Origin: Cytobacillus solani
GTDB taxonomy: Bacteria; Bacillota; Bacilli; Bacillales; Cytobacillaceae
Length of the DNA stretch: 64,000 bases
Assembly (NCBI RefSeq): GCF_001420595.1
Contig: NZ_LJIX01000006.1
Coordinates: 676,361 to 740,360, forward strand
Reading direction: 5' to 3'
The position numbers and the translations under genes are program-made. The stretch's first letter is position 1. Each line of letters starts with the position of its first letter. Positions 40,511 through 49,980 of this stretch are shown piece by piece. The notes under the pieces are model-generated. The model saw only the letters and a list, made by a program, of their open reading frames with translations. It searched no databases and was not told the origin of the DNA.

Positions 40511-42286
40511 GTGAAGGTGCATAAGTATGCGGCTTTTTTCTTATTATGCCTATTATTATTAAATTCACTTATTCTAACTGATTCTGCTGCTGCGAATATA
40601 TCCACAGATGCTCAAAAGATGGATGCTGTATTAGTGGTAGATGTCAGTAATTCTATGAAGGACAGTGACAAAAACAAAATCAGTAATGAGGCAATGAAGA
40701 TGTTCATTGACATGCTTTCAAAAAATGGGGATAAGGTCGGAATGGTCGCCTATACAGACCAAATTATTCGGGAAAAAGCCTTAATGAAGATTGGATCAGA
40801 TGCTGATAAAAATGATTTTAAGAAATACATAGATACATTATCCCTTGGCGCTTATACAGATATTGCCGTTGGTGTCAGTGAAGCGGTTAAAATCCTTGAT
40901 GCTGGCAAGGAAACTGACCATACACCTCTAATCATTTTATTAACAGATGGCAATAACTATTTAAATCCAAATTCGGATAGAACAGAAGAGCTGTCTGGCA
41001 AGGAACTGGATGAAGCGATTAGGAAATCAAAGTCAGAAGGATATCCTATCTACACAATTGGTTTAAATGCAGACGGAACCTTAAATAAAATGATATTAGA
41101 AAAGCTGTCTGGAGAAACAGGCGGGAAATTTTTTACTACTACAACGGCAGATGACCTTCCAAGAATATTGAGTGAGATATTTGCAAACCATCTCAAGTTA
41201 AAAGTAATACCTATTACAAATTTAACAGGAAATGGCCAATTTCAAGACGTGAATATCGAGATTCCAAACAACAGTGTAATGGAAGCAAACATTTCAATTA
41301 CATCTGGGAATCCGATTGAAGCAAAATTATTTTCACCAGATGGAAAGGAAGTAGAAATCCCATCAATTGATGTTTACTATTCAAAGTCAAAAGCCTATTC
41401 ACTAATTAAATTAATTAAACCAGAGTCTGGGAACTGGAAGGTACAAATTAAAGGCGTACAAAAAGATAAAATTGATATCAATATGGTTTTTAATTATGAT
41501 TTAGGGCTTCGTCTAGAGGAGCCTGCGACATCGAACTATAAAAAGGGTGACATGATAGAAATTCTGTCATTTCTTGAATCAAATGGACAGAAGGTGAATA
41601 GTCCTGAATTGTATCAATCGATGAACGCAAAACTGATTGTTAGCGATACAGCATCGAATACGATAAGCGAGCTTTCTCTTACTAATGATGGAAAAAGCTT
41701 TCATGGAGAATTTACCATTCCAGAGGATAAAAAATATGAATTAAAAGTTGTAGCTGAAGATAATAGTTTTTACCGTGAAACAGATCCGATTATCATCGAT
41801 GCCAGTGTAATGGCTGCTGCTGCTTCTGCTGCACCTGAAAAAGTGGAAAATAAAAAGGATTTCCCATGGTTATTGTACGTAATGATTGGAATAGGCTTAA
41901 TCTTCTTAGCAGCGCTTGCATTCTATATTCTTTCTTTTATAAAAAAAGCAAATAAAGGGTTTATCGACCAGATTGTTGTTGAAATTCGAGATGAAGATAC
42001 AGGAGAGAAAACAACACCACAATATCGTAAATTAAATACATTTAAAGGGAAGATTAAACTTCACCAGCTTCTCCAGCTTGCACCAGAATTGATAGAAACT
42101 GAATCGGTCATTCTTGTGCCAGGCAAAAATGACACGCTCACTCTATTTAATAAAGGGGAAGTGATCATCGAAAAAGCTGGCCGGGCAGTAGATGCATCAA
42201 AAGGAATAACGATTAAGAAGAATGATAGGCTGAAAGCTAAACTGAATAAAGTGAACAAATCGATTTCTCTTGATTATCTCATATAG
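40511..42286 (+). CDS. Secreted, membrane-anchored vWA domain protein
   Basis: The 591-residue protein has a signal peptide (1-28), a von Willebrand A domain with a full metal site (D44-x-S46-x-S48 in DVSNSM, T116 in AYTDI, D146 in TDGNN), a beta-sandwich middle (about 230-430), one membrane helix (about 455-478) and a cytoplasmic C-terminal domain of about 110 residues. The extracellular vWA domain would bind a ligand through a metal ion; the inner domain could report to cytoplasmic partners. Start GTG 40511 after AAGGGGG. It is first in a seven-gene rightward operon and 13 bases before the tubulin-like gene. Confidence 0.85.
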   Translation: MKVHKYAAFFLLCLLLLNSLILTDSAAANISTDAQKMDAVLVVDVSNSMKDSDKNKISNEAMKMFIDMLSKNGDKVGMVAYTDQIIREKALMKIGSDADKNDFKKYIDTLSLGAYTDIAVGVSEAVKILDAGKETDHTPLIILLTDGNNYLNPNSDRTEELSGKELDEAIRKSKSEGYPIYTIGLNADGTLNKMILEKLSGETGGKFFTTTTADDLPRILSEIFANHLKLKVIPITNLTGNGQFQDVNIEIPNNSVMEANISITSGNPIEAKLFSPDGKEVEIPSIDVYYSKSKAYSLIKLIKPESGNWKVQIKGVQKDKIDINMVFNYDLGLRLEEPATSNYKKGDMIEILSFLESNGQKVNSPELYQSMNAKLIVSDTASNTISELSLTNDGKSFHGEFTIPEDKKYELKVVAEDNSFYRETDPIIIDASVMAAAASAAPEKVENKKDFPWLLYVMIGIGLIFLAALAFYILSFIKKANKGFIDQIVVEIRDEDTGEKTTPQYRKLNTFKGKIKLHQLLQLAPELIETESVILVPGKNDTLTLFNKGEVIIEKAGRAVDASKGITIKKNDRLKAKLNKVNKSISLDYLI

Positions 42287-42298
42287 GGGGTATACGGC

Positions 42299-45200
42299 AT
42301 GAAAGCAACAGTTAGAGAGCATATCCAGCAGTTAGACGTATCTTTGGGCGGTGGAATCGTAAGTGAAAAAATCCGTGTGGATACGATCGATAATCCAATG
42401 CTTGTCATTGGCCTTGGCGGCACGGGGATAGATGCTCTTCTCCGTTTAAAATACCAAGTGAATAGAAGGTTTAAGCTTCCGGCTGATCCAATCTCCAAAA
42501 AGAAAAAGGAGAAGCCAAATAACATTGAGTACCTTGCTTTTGAAACGAATGAACAGGATCGGTTTAAAAAATATAAAGGAATTGGACTTGACCCTGTAAC
42601 CGAATTTGTCCTTCTCTCTAATCCTGAAATTGGAAGTCTATTGCAAAATCGGAGCACACTTCCTCCGTATATTACAGATTGGCTTTCACCAGAGCTTTTG
42701 ATTACAGATGGAATTAGTGGGGCATCAGGGGTTAGACAGGCGGGACGATTATTATTATTCACAAAAATTAATCAAGTCGTGCAAACAATCGAAAAGAAAA
42801 TAAAGGTATTATCTGAAGGGACAAATAAACGGTTGTCCGTGTTCATCTTAACGGGTATCTCTGGGGGTACAGGTTCTGGATGCTTCCTAGATATTTCCTA
42901 TATTATTCGCGGCATTATGGAGAAGGAACACGGCTCAGCAGGTGTTGATAAAGTGAGTATTCTCGGGTACTTATTTACACCAGATGTCAATTTATCTAAT
43001 AAAAGCTTAAATACGCACACAAGTGAATACATCAAGAAAAATGGGTTTGCAGCTTTAAAAGAGCTTGATTATTGGATGAATGTGGATGAGCGGAATGAGC
43101 GTTTTAAACAGCAGTATGGAAATATCCTGACTGTTAATTCACCAATGCCGCCATATAATCTGTGTCATCTCATTTCTGCGACGAATCTCGACGGAAAACT
43201 GCTGGAAAATGCATATGACTACACAATGAATGTAACAGCTGAAAATATTACAAACTTTATGGCAAATGAAGATAAGCAGTCGGGAGAAGAATTTGCCATT
43301 CACGATTATATCAGCAATATTGGCACGAATATCAAGCAGATGCATAAAGCATATGCAGCAAACTATTCCTACAACATTCTTGGGGCATCATCTGCGATTT
43401 TGCCTGTTGAAGAAATGACTACCTACTTAGCGTTTAAAGTATTTAAAAAGATGGAAAAAATGTTTCCTGCTTCACCTACTCAAGAGGAAGTTGAGACGTT
43501 TGCGAATAGGATGGGGCTTGATATTGATTCTGTACATAGAAAGTTCAATTCACTTGTTCCTGAACCGATTCCGGGCTATGAAAATAGCGACCGCTTAAAC
43601 TTTAGCAATGTAATTAAGCAGCAAACAATCAGTTTAGATCAAGAACTTGATCAAGGGTATCTTTCAAAGGCAAGGGAAAACTATATTAAGTTGAAAAAGC
43701 AATATCCTGCAGAGCTGCTTGAAAATTTTAAGGAACAAATTAAACGTTTATTTTTAAATCCAGAGCAGGGTCCATTTTTTGTTTCCCGCTTAATTTTCAC
43801 AGCTAAAGGAAATAGTTTATTAAATTTAATAAAGTCCTATATTGAATTTTTGCAAGAACAGGTATATCGAAAACCAATGGAAATAAACGATATGGCCCAG
43901 CATGGAGCAGAAAGACTTGCCGATGCAAAAAGTGCGCTATTTTCAAAGGATAAAAAGAAAAACGCCTACATATCGACTAAAATTGATGAATATCACCTTC
44001 GTGCAGATAAAGAGTGCATGGAGCATATGATTGATTTTTATCAGGATGTCCACACGATGATTAATGAAGAAAATAATAAAATGTACGCTGTTGTAACGGA
44101 GATATTAAATACATTAAATGCGATTTTTGAAAAAAATGGGGATATCTTAATTCGTGGCGAAGAAACTCAGGATGGGATTGGGAACAAAACCTATTATTGG
44201 AATGTAGTAAGTATTCCTGACATGGCTGAAAAAATAACCGAAATTATGGAAACAAAAGATGGAAATGATATGATTGCAGATTTTACAAAAGATCTGCTAG
44301 ATCAATCAAATCGTTGGGTAAAAGAACAGGATTTAGATATTGTCAGTTCGATTTCTGAATTCCTCTCTGAAAAGTTTGGTGATTTAATTACGAAATCGAT
44401 GGAAGATTTTCTCGTGATGAAATACGGAGAAGAAGAATCGATTGAACATATTATCGAACGAAAAATTGCAAAATTGCTTAATGATGAAGCTGTTCCTGTT
44501 TTTCATTTAAACAACAGTGTAGGGAATCTTGTGTTTCCTTCTTGGGGGTTTGTCTCGGTCCCTCATAAAGCACCAAATATTTTAAAGGGAATAAAGGATT
44601 TCCAGAGAACATCAGTAAGTGGTGCTCGCTTCACAGTCAAGGAAAGTGAGGTAAAGAACCGGATTTTCTGGTTGAACACGAAAAATGGTATACCATTATT
44701 TGTCTATACACCTCTTACTAGTTATGAACAAAGCTATGAACGCACGATATTCGAACAAGAAGGGGTAGGCCGCCACCTTTCTCAATCGGAAAAAGATAAT
44801 TGGGCATACCTTCCATCGCCTATTCCAGAAATGTCATGGGGAGACATTTATGAAAATGCTAGACTTAAAGATTACAACCGCCGTATAAGAGAATTATTTG
44901 CTAAAGCAATAGAATTCGGTGTAATCAAGGATAAGGGCGAGTATGCCAATACAAATAATAAATTTGAAGTCATTCTTTCTGGAGAATTTAATCTTTCGGA
45001 AATTCTAAACCGTTACCAAATGGAACATCATTCAGATAAACCTAATTTAGGTGAAGTGAAAAAGTGTATCGGTGAACTTCGCAGGCTTTTAACAGAGCAG
45101 CTTCCTGTTGTTTCCAAGAGAGATATTTTTGGCAGCAGTAATAAAAATTTGGCGATTGAAAATTTTATTCGTACACCAAACCTCATCCATTATGTTAAAG

Positions 45201-45688
45201 AAGAAGTTCTAAAATATGAATCGATTCAGGAAGTATTGTATGAACTCGAAGCTTCACTTAAATCGTTTCAGGATGAAGCTGTGAATATCGAGAAGTTTAT
45301 TGAAGTTTTATATACAGGCACCATTACGAAAAAAGGTGCTGTTTATGTCTATGATCACGATGTAGAAGAAGAGAGCTGGGAGCCTTTCCTTAACTTAACG
45401 AAGGTCAATAAGTTTATTGAATTTGAGCTTTACCAAGTCTACCGTTCGCTAAATGAAAAGCGCAAAGTGATTATTGATAAGAAAGCGGATCGAAGAAATA
45501 CGAATTTGTCGATGAGTGATGATACCGGGGTATTAACAAGTAGATTAGAAGCATTAAGTGATGCAGCCTTGGAAGCTAAATCGACATTAGAATATGATCG
45601 AAAAGAATTCGTCAACGGAGAAGAATTGTATACATTTTATAAACAAATTCTTGAAAAGGTAAATAGTCTAATTAAGGTGATTAGATAA
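42299..45688 (+). CDS. Large tubulin/FtsZ-like protein (Tubulin_2 family)
   Basis: This 1129-residue protein has a tubulin/FtsZ GTP-binding fold at its N terminus: GLGGTG (38-43) after a beta strand, and the tubulin signature loop GGTGSG (189-194) followed by a hydrophobic helix. After the GTPase region (to about 420) comes a long helical part of some 700 residues with no recognised domain. Such large tubulin-like proteins (FtsZ-like, Tubulin_2) were described by comparative genomics next to vWA and membrane proteins and were proposed to remodel membranes. The protein has no membrane helix. Neighbours suggest it forms GTP-dependent filaments or rings with the membrane vWA proteins. Confidence 0.85.
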   Translation: MKATVREHIQQLDVSLGGGIVSEKIRVDTIDNPMLVIGLGGTGIDALLRLKYQVNRRFKLPADPISKKKKEKPNNIEYLAFETNEQDRFKKYKGIGLDPVTEFVLLSNPEIGSLLQNRSTLPPYITDWLSPELLITDGISGASGVRQAGRLLLFTKINQVVQTIEKKIKVLSEGTNKRLSVFILTGISGGTGSGCFLDISYIIRGIMEKEHGSAGVDKVSILGYLFTPDVNLSNKSLNTHTSEYIKKNGFAALKELDYWMNVDERNERFKQQYGNILTVNSPMPPYNLCHLISATNLDGKLLENAYDYTMNVTAENITNFMANEDKQSGEEFAIHDYISNIGTNIKQMHKAYAANYSYNILGASSAILPVEEMTTYLAFKVFKKMEKMFPASPTQEEVETFANRMGLDIDSVHRKFNSLVPEPIPGYENSDRLNFSNVIKQQTISLDQELDQGYLSKARENYIKLKKQYPAELLENFKEQIKRLFLNPEQGPFFVSRLIFTAKGNSLLNLIKSYIEFLQEQVYRKPMEINDMAQHGAERLADAKSALFSKDKKKNAYISTKIDEYHLRADKECMEHMIDFYQDVHTMINEENNKMYAVVTEILNTLNAIFEKNGDILIRGEETQDGIGNKTYYWNVVSIPDMAEKITEIMETKDGNDMIADFTKDLLDQSNRWVKEQDLDIVSSISEFLSEKFGDLITKSMEDFLVMKYGEEESIEHIIERKIAKLLNDEAVPVFHLNNSVGNLVFPSWGFVSVPHKAPNILKGIKDFQRTSVSGARFTVKESEVKNRIFWLNTKNGIPLFVYTPLTSYEQSYERTIFEQEGVGRHLSQSEKDNWAYLPSPIPEMSWGDIYENARLKDYNRRIRELFAKAIEFGVIKDKGEYANTNNKFEVILSGEFNLSEILNRYQMEHHSDKPNLGEVKKCIGELRRLLTEQLPVVSKRDIFGSSNKNLAIENFIRTPNLIHYVKEEVLKYESIQEVLYELEASLKSFQDEAVNIEKFIEVLYTGTITKKGAVYVYDHDVEEESWEPFLNLTKVNKFIEFELYQVYRSLNEKRKVIIDKKADRRNTNLSMSDDTGVLTSRLEALSDAALEAKSTLEYDRKEFVNGEELYTFYKQILEKVNSLIKVIR

Positions 45689-45710
45689 ACCTTTAAGGGG
45701 CCAAAATGGA

Positions 45711-48026
45711 ATGCAAAAGTTATTAGAAAAAATCATCGAAGATTATATTCTAAAGGCTGAAAACAGCCATCTTGGTAAAGAGGGGAGACGGCTGATCAGT
45801 AATCCAATCATTTACCTATTTATTGGTGATCAGTCTCTGCCTGCTCTAAAGGCTGTCTATGAACTAAATCAAAAAAAGTGGGCTAACCATGACGGAATTT
45901 TGTATTTTCACGTCTATTTGAAAGAAACATGGACAGAAGCAAATGTTATTTCATTTAAAGCTTCTGAAAATGATGCAACAGGAAAAAGAAGTAGGCCTTC
46001 ATTATATGAAGCCTTTTATCAAGATGAGCAAAAGCTGGTTGATTATAACCAGCTTTTGCGCCAATTAAATGTCCGTTTTGCAGAACTAGGGAATAAATTT
46101 GCTTCCTTTCAAAAGATTAATATCTCTGTTATTACTGAGATAAATGATCCACTTACAGTTATTTTATCTGAGTTAACTATTTTACTTGAACACTCCTTAA
46201 GGGATTTATTCACGATGACCTACCTAGATGCTTTCTGTTTACTGGAAGAAAGAACAGCAGACGAAGGCACCTCGGTGCTAGGCTTGAGTTTTCTTCGGGA
46301 ATTAAAGAATATGCAAGAACAGCAATATTCCTTTTCAAAAGAGATTCTTGTTACTAAAGATAGGATTCGAATCCCTGTTACTAGAAAGGGACCACTATTT
46401 GACCTTGTGTATCTGCTAAGTGATAAAGACGAACGTGGGATGTTTACAGAAAATAGCATAGGCAAGATTGCAGAAATTATTTCTGCGATTAACCTAATTA
46501 AAAATAAAAAGGTAAATGAAAATGAACATTTTCCCGGAAATGAAATGTACAATAATGTCCATTTCTCGAAAAATATTCAAAATGATGAACGGATACCTGC
46601 ATTTGTTACTGCTGGATTTTCAAAAGTCTGCCGTCCAAATGAAGCGATTGTTATTAATGTCCTATATTATTTTTATACATATTTAAAAGCTGTTATCGGT
46701 GATCGTGCCAGTAATATAGAGCATCAAAAAGTAATTAAATTACTTGAATTAGATAACGCCTCTATTCATAATAGAGTCTCTTCTTTTTTTCCTCCTATGG
46801 AAATAATAGAAGAGATGCTTGGTTTAATGCCTTCTGATTATATGTATCATCAGTTGGAAAATCAAACCTTAAGAGAAGCAGAAGAATTATTGTTTGGGAA
46901 CTCAGCTAAAGTGTTTTTTCAAGAAAATCTGCTGAACCCATTTTCTGAAAATATGAAGAGATACTATTCAAAACGACCGCTAAAAAAGCTGCTTCAAAAG
47001 CGAGTGGAAGAAAACTCTACTTATGGAGCTTATTGCGCTTTTCGATGGACGGATGAACCATTTGTCCAATATCTGCTCCGGCTTCGTTCTGAGTATGCCC
47101 ATCAATTTGAGTTATTTGAAGAAGAGTTAAACGCTATTTACAGTGAATACGGAGGTCAGCAGAATTTCCGAAAAACACCTTTTTCCAAGAAGCGGACAAC
47201 AAGGAATTTCATCTCTCATTTACTTAATAGAATCTACCAGCTTAAGTGTAAAAGTGTACTAGTAAACGCAAAGCTTGAGCTGGTCAATTACTATATTTTG
47301 ATTCTAGAAGAATGTCATGAAGAGTATAAAGGACAAATTGAAGTTCTAAATAGCTTGGAAACAAATTTGTACCGCATGAAGGCTGAAGTGACTTCAGGTT
47401 ATCAAAATAAGATTAACCAAAATATTCCTGAGTATTATGAGAGGATGGTTAAATCCATTCTTCAAGATTTAGAGGAAAGACGCTCAACAGAATTTTACTT
47501 TGAAGAAAAGAATTTGGCAAACTATTCCCTCCTTCTTAACCAGGGGCAGTTTGCGAATCGAGTAACAGAAATGTGCCAAAGGCTCATATTCGAATCAGGA
47601 AAGCTAGATCAAACGTTCGAACAGGAAATATTAGCAAGGGGAAATGTAATGGTTGATTATGGTGATCCGCAGGTTATGACAAAGGAAGAGCTATTTAATG
47701 AACTATACCAGCTGCTAGAAAAGGATTCCGCATGCCATATTCATTTATTAGAGTATACACAGAAACATAAGTATGAAGAGAAGTATTACCTTGGTGATTT
47801 TCAGAGCAGCTTTATTCAATATGTTTTAGGAATAGACAAGGATAATCGCCCTTACCGCCTCGGCTGTATACATGAGAATAGAGCAAGCGGGATTGAAAAG
47901 CTGAGTTTAATGGGTGGGTTTGCTATCGAGGACTTGAGATTTTATCAAAACACGATTCGATATTATGAAAAGTATCAAGAAAGTGGATATGAGTTCCACC
48001 CTGAACCGAATTCCATATCAACTTGA
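45711..48026 (+). CDS. Large partner protein, possible degenerate tubulin-like relative
   Basis: The 771-residue protein has no family that I recognise. Its beginning (NPIIYLFIGDQSLPALKAVY, residues 31-50) lines up with the tubulin-like neighbour's NPMLVIGLGGTGIDALLRLK, keeping N-P, I-G and A-L positions but losing the G-G-T-G. The block GPLFDLVYLLSDKDERGMFT (about 225-245) also resembles tubulin-like relatives. It therefore may be an inactive paralogue that caps or co-assembles with the active one. The rest is helical and charged, without membrane segments. It follows the tubulin-like gene by 22 bases. Confidence 0.6.
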   Translation: MQKLLEKIIEDYILKAENSHLGKEGRRLISNPIIYLFIGDQSLPALKAVYELNQKKWANHDGILYFHVYLKETWTEANVISFKASENDATGKRSRPSLYEAFYQDEQKLVDYNQLLRQLNVRFAELGNKFASFQKINISVITEINDPLTVILSELTILLEHSLRDLFTMTYLDAFCLLEERTADEGTSVLGLSFLRELKNMQEQQYSFSKEILVTKDRIRIPVTRKGPLFDLVYLLSDKDERGMFTENSIGKIAEIISAINLIKNKKVNENEHFPGNEMYNNVHFSKNIQNDERIPAFVTAGFSKVCRPNEAIVINVLYYFYTYLKAVIGDRASNIEHQKVIKLLELDNASIHNRVSSFFPPMEIIEEMLGLMPSDYMYHQLENQTLREAEELLFGNSAKVFFQENLLNPFSENMKRYYSKRPLKKLLQKRVEENSTYGAYCAFRWTDEPFVQYLLRLRSEYAHQFELFEEELNAIYSEYGGQQNFRKTPFSKKRTTRNFISHLLNRIYQLKCKSVLVNAKLELVNYYILILEECHEEYKGQIEVLNSLETNLYRMKAEVTSGYQNKINQNIPEYYERMVKSILQDLEERRSTEFYFEEKNLANYSLLLNQGQFANRVTEMCQRLIFESGKLDQTFEQEILARGNVMVDYGDPQVMTKEELFNELYQLLEKDSACHIHLLEYTQKHKYEEKYYLGDFQSSFIQYVLGIDKDNRPYRLGCIHENRASGIEKLSLMGGFAIEDLRFYQNTIRYYEKYQESGYEFHPEPNSIST

Positions 48027-48043
48027 TTGAAAGGGGTCACTTG

Positions 48044-49324
48044 ATGAAGGTAAGGAATTTTAATTTTCTTCTCTTTATTTTAACGGCTATTGGAGGAGTA
48101 ATTGGTGCATTTACTGGAGAGGCTTTACTTTCCGAATATAAAGGGGAGCTTCCTAATAGCATTTTAGTAGGGCTATATTTCGGTCAGTTAGGACTATGGA
48201 TTGGCTTACTGGCATTCATTGCAGAAAAATTGAATCCTAGATTAAATGGTTTACGCTGGGCTTCATCCTATGCGTCTTTTTCATTGAAATTGCTTGTCCC
48301 AGTTATGGTGATTCTCCCATTTATTGCAGGCTGCCTGTTTCAATTTATCTATGAATTAGATGCATTGGATACGAAGTCCCCTGAAGATATTATTCTAATC
48401 GTGGATATTTCTGAAAGTATGCTAGAAACGGATCCGGAAAATAAAACAATTGCTGCTGTTAAAGAGTTTTTAATGAAAGTAGATGGGAATCAGAGAAGTG
48501 CACTTTTAGTCTTTAATGATCAAACAAAGATGCTTCAATCATTTACTTTTTTGAAAAATAATAATGAGAAAAAACAGGCTGGAGATGAATTTGAAAGCTC
48601 AATCCGTTTTCAAGGCGGAACAGATATCGGACTCGCTCTTTCTGATGCAATGGAATATCTTAACCGTGTAAATGATGACAGACTGACAATGGCTGTTCTT
48701 TTATCAGATGGGTTTAGTGAAATGAATGTCTCTCGTTCTGTAAAACCATACCAAGATAAACAGATTGTCATTAACACAGTTGGCTTAAGCCAGAAACAAA
48801 ATGAAGGTGCAGATCTATTAAGTGATATTTCGGAACGAACAGGGGGGGCTTATTATAGCGTCGATGATGCGAGTAAGCTTTCCAGCGCTTTTCAGGATAT
48901 CCAAAAGGATACACAAGATAGGCTCTTAATTGGTGAACGTCAAGGTTCTGCCCAATACATGCTTCTATATAAATTCCTTAGAATCCTATTTATTTCTTTA
49001 ATTGGAGGGGGATTAGGTTTAGCGCTCGGGATGATGTTTGATAACCGTTTCTTAGCACAAAGCTTTGCTATTGGCGGTTTAACAGCAGGAATAATTGCGG
49101 GTTTGATTTTAGAATGGGGATTCGGAAGTCTTTTCTTAAAGGGATTTTATATTAGGCTTTGGAGTGATATCATCCTTGCAGTTATAGTAAGTTTGTTCTC
49201 AGCTGTCGTCCCGTATAGAATGTACAATGCTGAAAATGGAACGAACAGGACGAATGTTAGTTTGTATAACCGAAAAACATTTGCTGAATCTGATAAGAAA
49301 AATACAAGCAAAACTTTTTATTAA
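48044..49324 (+). CDS. Multi-pass membrane vWA protein
   Basis: This 426-residue protein has three N-terminal membrane helices (about 8-25, 40-60, 82-102), an extracytoplasmic or cytoplasmic vWA domain with intact metal site (D121-x-S123-x-S125 in DISESM, T193 in GGTDIG, D222 in SDGFS), and three C-terminal helices (about 300-390). ATG 48044 after AAAGGGG is preferred to the longer frame from 48023, which overlaps the previous gene. Together with the first gene it supplies two vWA proteins of different topology, as expected for a membrane complex around the tubulin-like protein. Confidence 0.85.
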   Translation: MKVRNFNFLLFILTAIGGVIGAFTGEALLSEYKGELPNSILVGLYFGQLGLWIGLLAFIAEKLNPRLNGLRWASSYASFSLKLLVPVMVILPFIAGCLFQFIYELDALDTKSPEDIILIVDISESMLETDPENKTIAAVKEFLMKVDGNQRSALLVFNDQTKMLQSFTFLKNNNEKKQAGDEFESSIRFQGGTDIGLALSDAMEYLNRVNDDRLTMAVLLSDGFSEMNVSRSVKPYQDKQIVINTVGLSQKQNEGADLLSDISERTGGAYYSVDDASKLSSAFQDIQKDTQDRLLIGERQGSAQYMLLYKFLRILFISLIGGGLGLALGMMFDNRFLAQSFAIGGLTAGIIAGLILEWGFGSLFLKGFYIRLWSDIILAVIVSLFSAVVPYRMYNAENGTNRTNVSLYNRKTFAESDKKNTSKTFY

Positions 49325-49336
49325 GGAGTTTTAAAC

Positions 49337-49972
49337 ATGAATTGGAGTTATGCAGAGTCCAATCAGTGGATTAAAGATCCAAAGATAAGAATGCAAGATC
49401 ATGCCGTCATCCTTTCTTGGCAATGGCCAAAGAATATAGAATTTGTTTATATTTGTAAATCAGCAGAAGAGGAGGGGCTTTCCTTTGGTGAGGAAAGCTC
49501 TATTCCTATGAAGCTCTATACAAGAGAAGAATATAAATCAAATGCTGGTTACAAGGATACTGTTGACTCTATAGGGAAAATTGTTTATAAAATCTACCCG
49601 GCCATTCATGAAGATGGGAATATAGTTATTCTTAATCAGGATAATCAGCACAATGAAATAACCATTAAAGCACAGAAAGCGAAGATTTATTATTCGATAA
49701 AGTATAAAAAGGGATGGTTCAGCCCCAAAAAGACGGTGAAAATCACCATTAAATCTGAAATATTCATACCAAAAGAAACCTTATGCTACGTCAAAAAAAA
49801 GGATAGTCATCCTACAAGTACAATCGATGGGTCCATTTATCATTTTGTAAATGACTTTCAGCCAGGTCAAACCTCTCTGCCGGAAATTCAAGTAAATAAG
49901 GATGACTATATTCGTCTCTTTTTTACTGATGGAAAACAGTATGGTGATTTATATGAACTCATTCCAGAATAG
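49337..49972 (+). CDS. Unrecognised beta-rich protein of the GTPase operon
   Basis: The 211-residue soluble protein begins NWSYAESNQWIKDPKIRMQD and contains many alternating strands (HAVILSWQWPKNIEFVYICK, KAKIYYSIKYKKGWFSPKKT), which suggests a fibronectin-III-like or immunoglobulin-like fold. Such domains occur fused or next to zinc-ribbon and vWA proteins in related clusters. No catalytic motif is visible. It has a good ribosome site (AAGGAG) and stands 12 bases after the vWA gene and 8 bases before the GTPase gene. Function unknown; probably a structural or adaptor subunit. Confidence 0.7.
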   Translation: MNWSYAESNQWIKDPKIRMQDHAVILSWQWPKNIEFVYICKSAEEEGLSFGEESSIPMKLYTREEYKSNAGYKDTVDSIGKIVYKIYPAIHEDGNIVILNQDNQHNEITIKAQKAKIYYSIKYKKGWFSPKKTVKITIKSEIFIPKETLCYVKKKDSHPTSTIDGSIYHFVNDFQPGQTSLPEIQVNKDDYIRLFFTDGKQYGDLYELIPE

Positions 49973-49980
49973 GAGGATGT

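Noticed and set aside
42274-42762. 162-codon minus-strand frame under the tubulin-like gene
   Set aside because: It lies opposite the GTP-binding region of a clear gene and has no ribosome site or recognisable motif.
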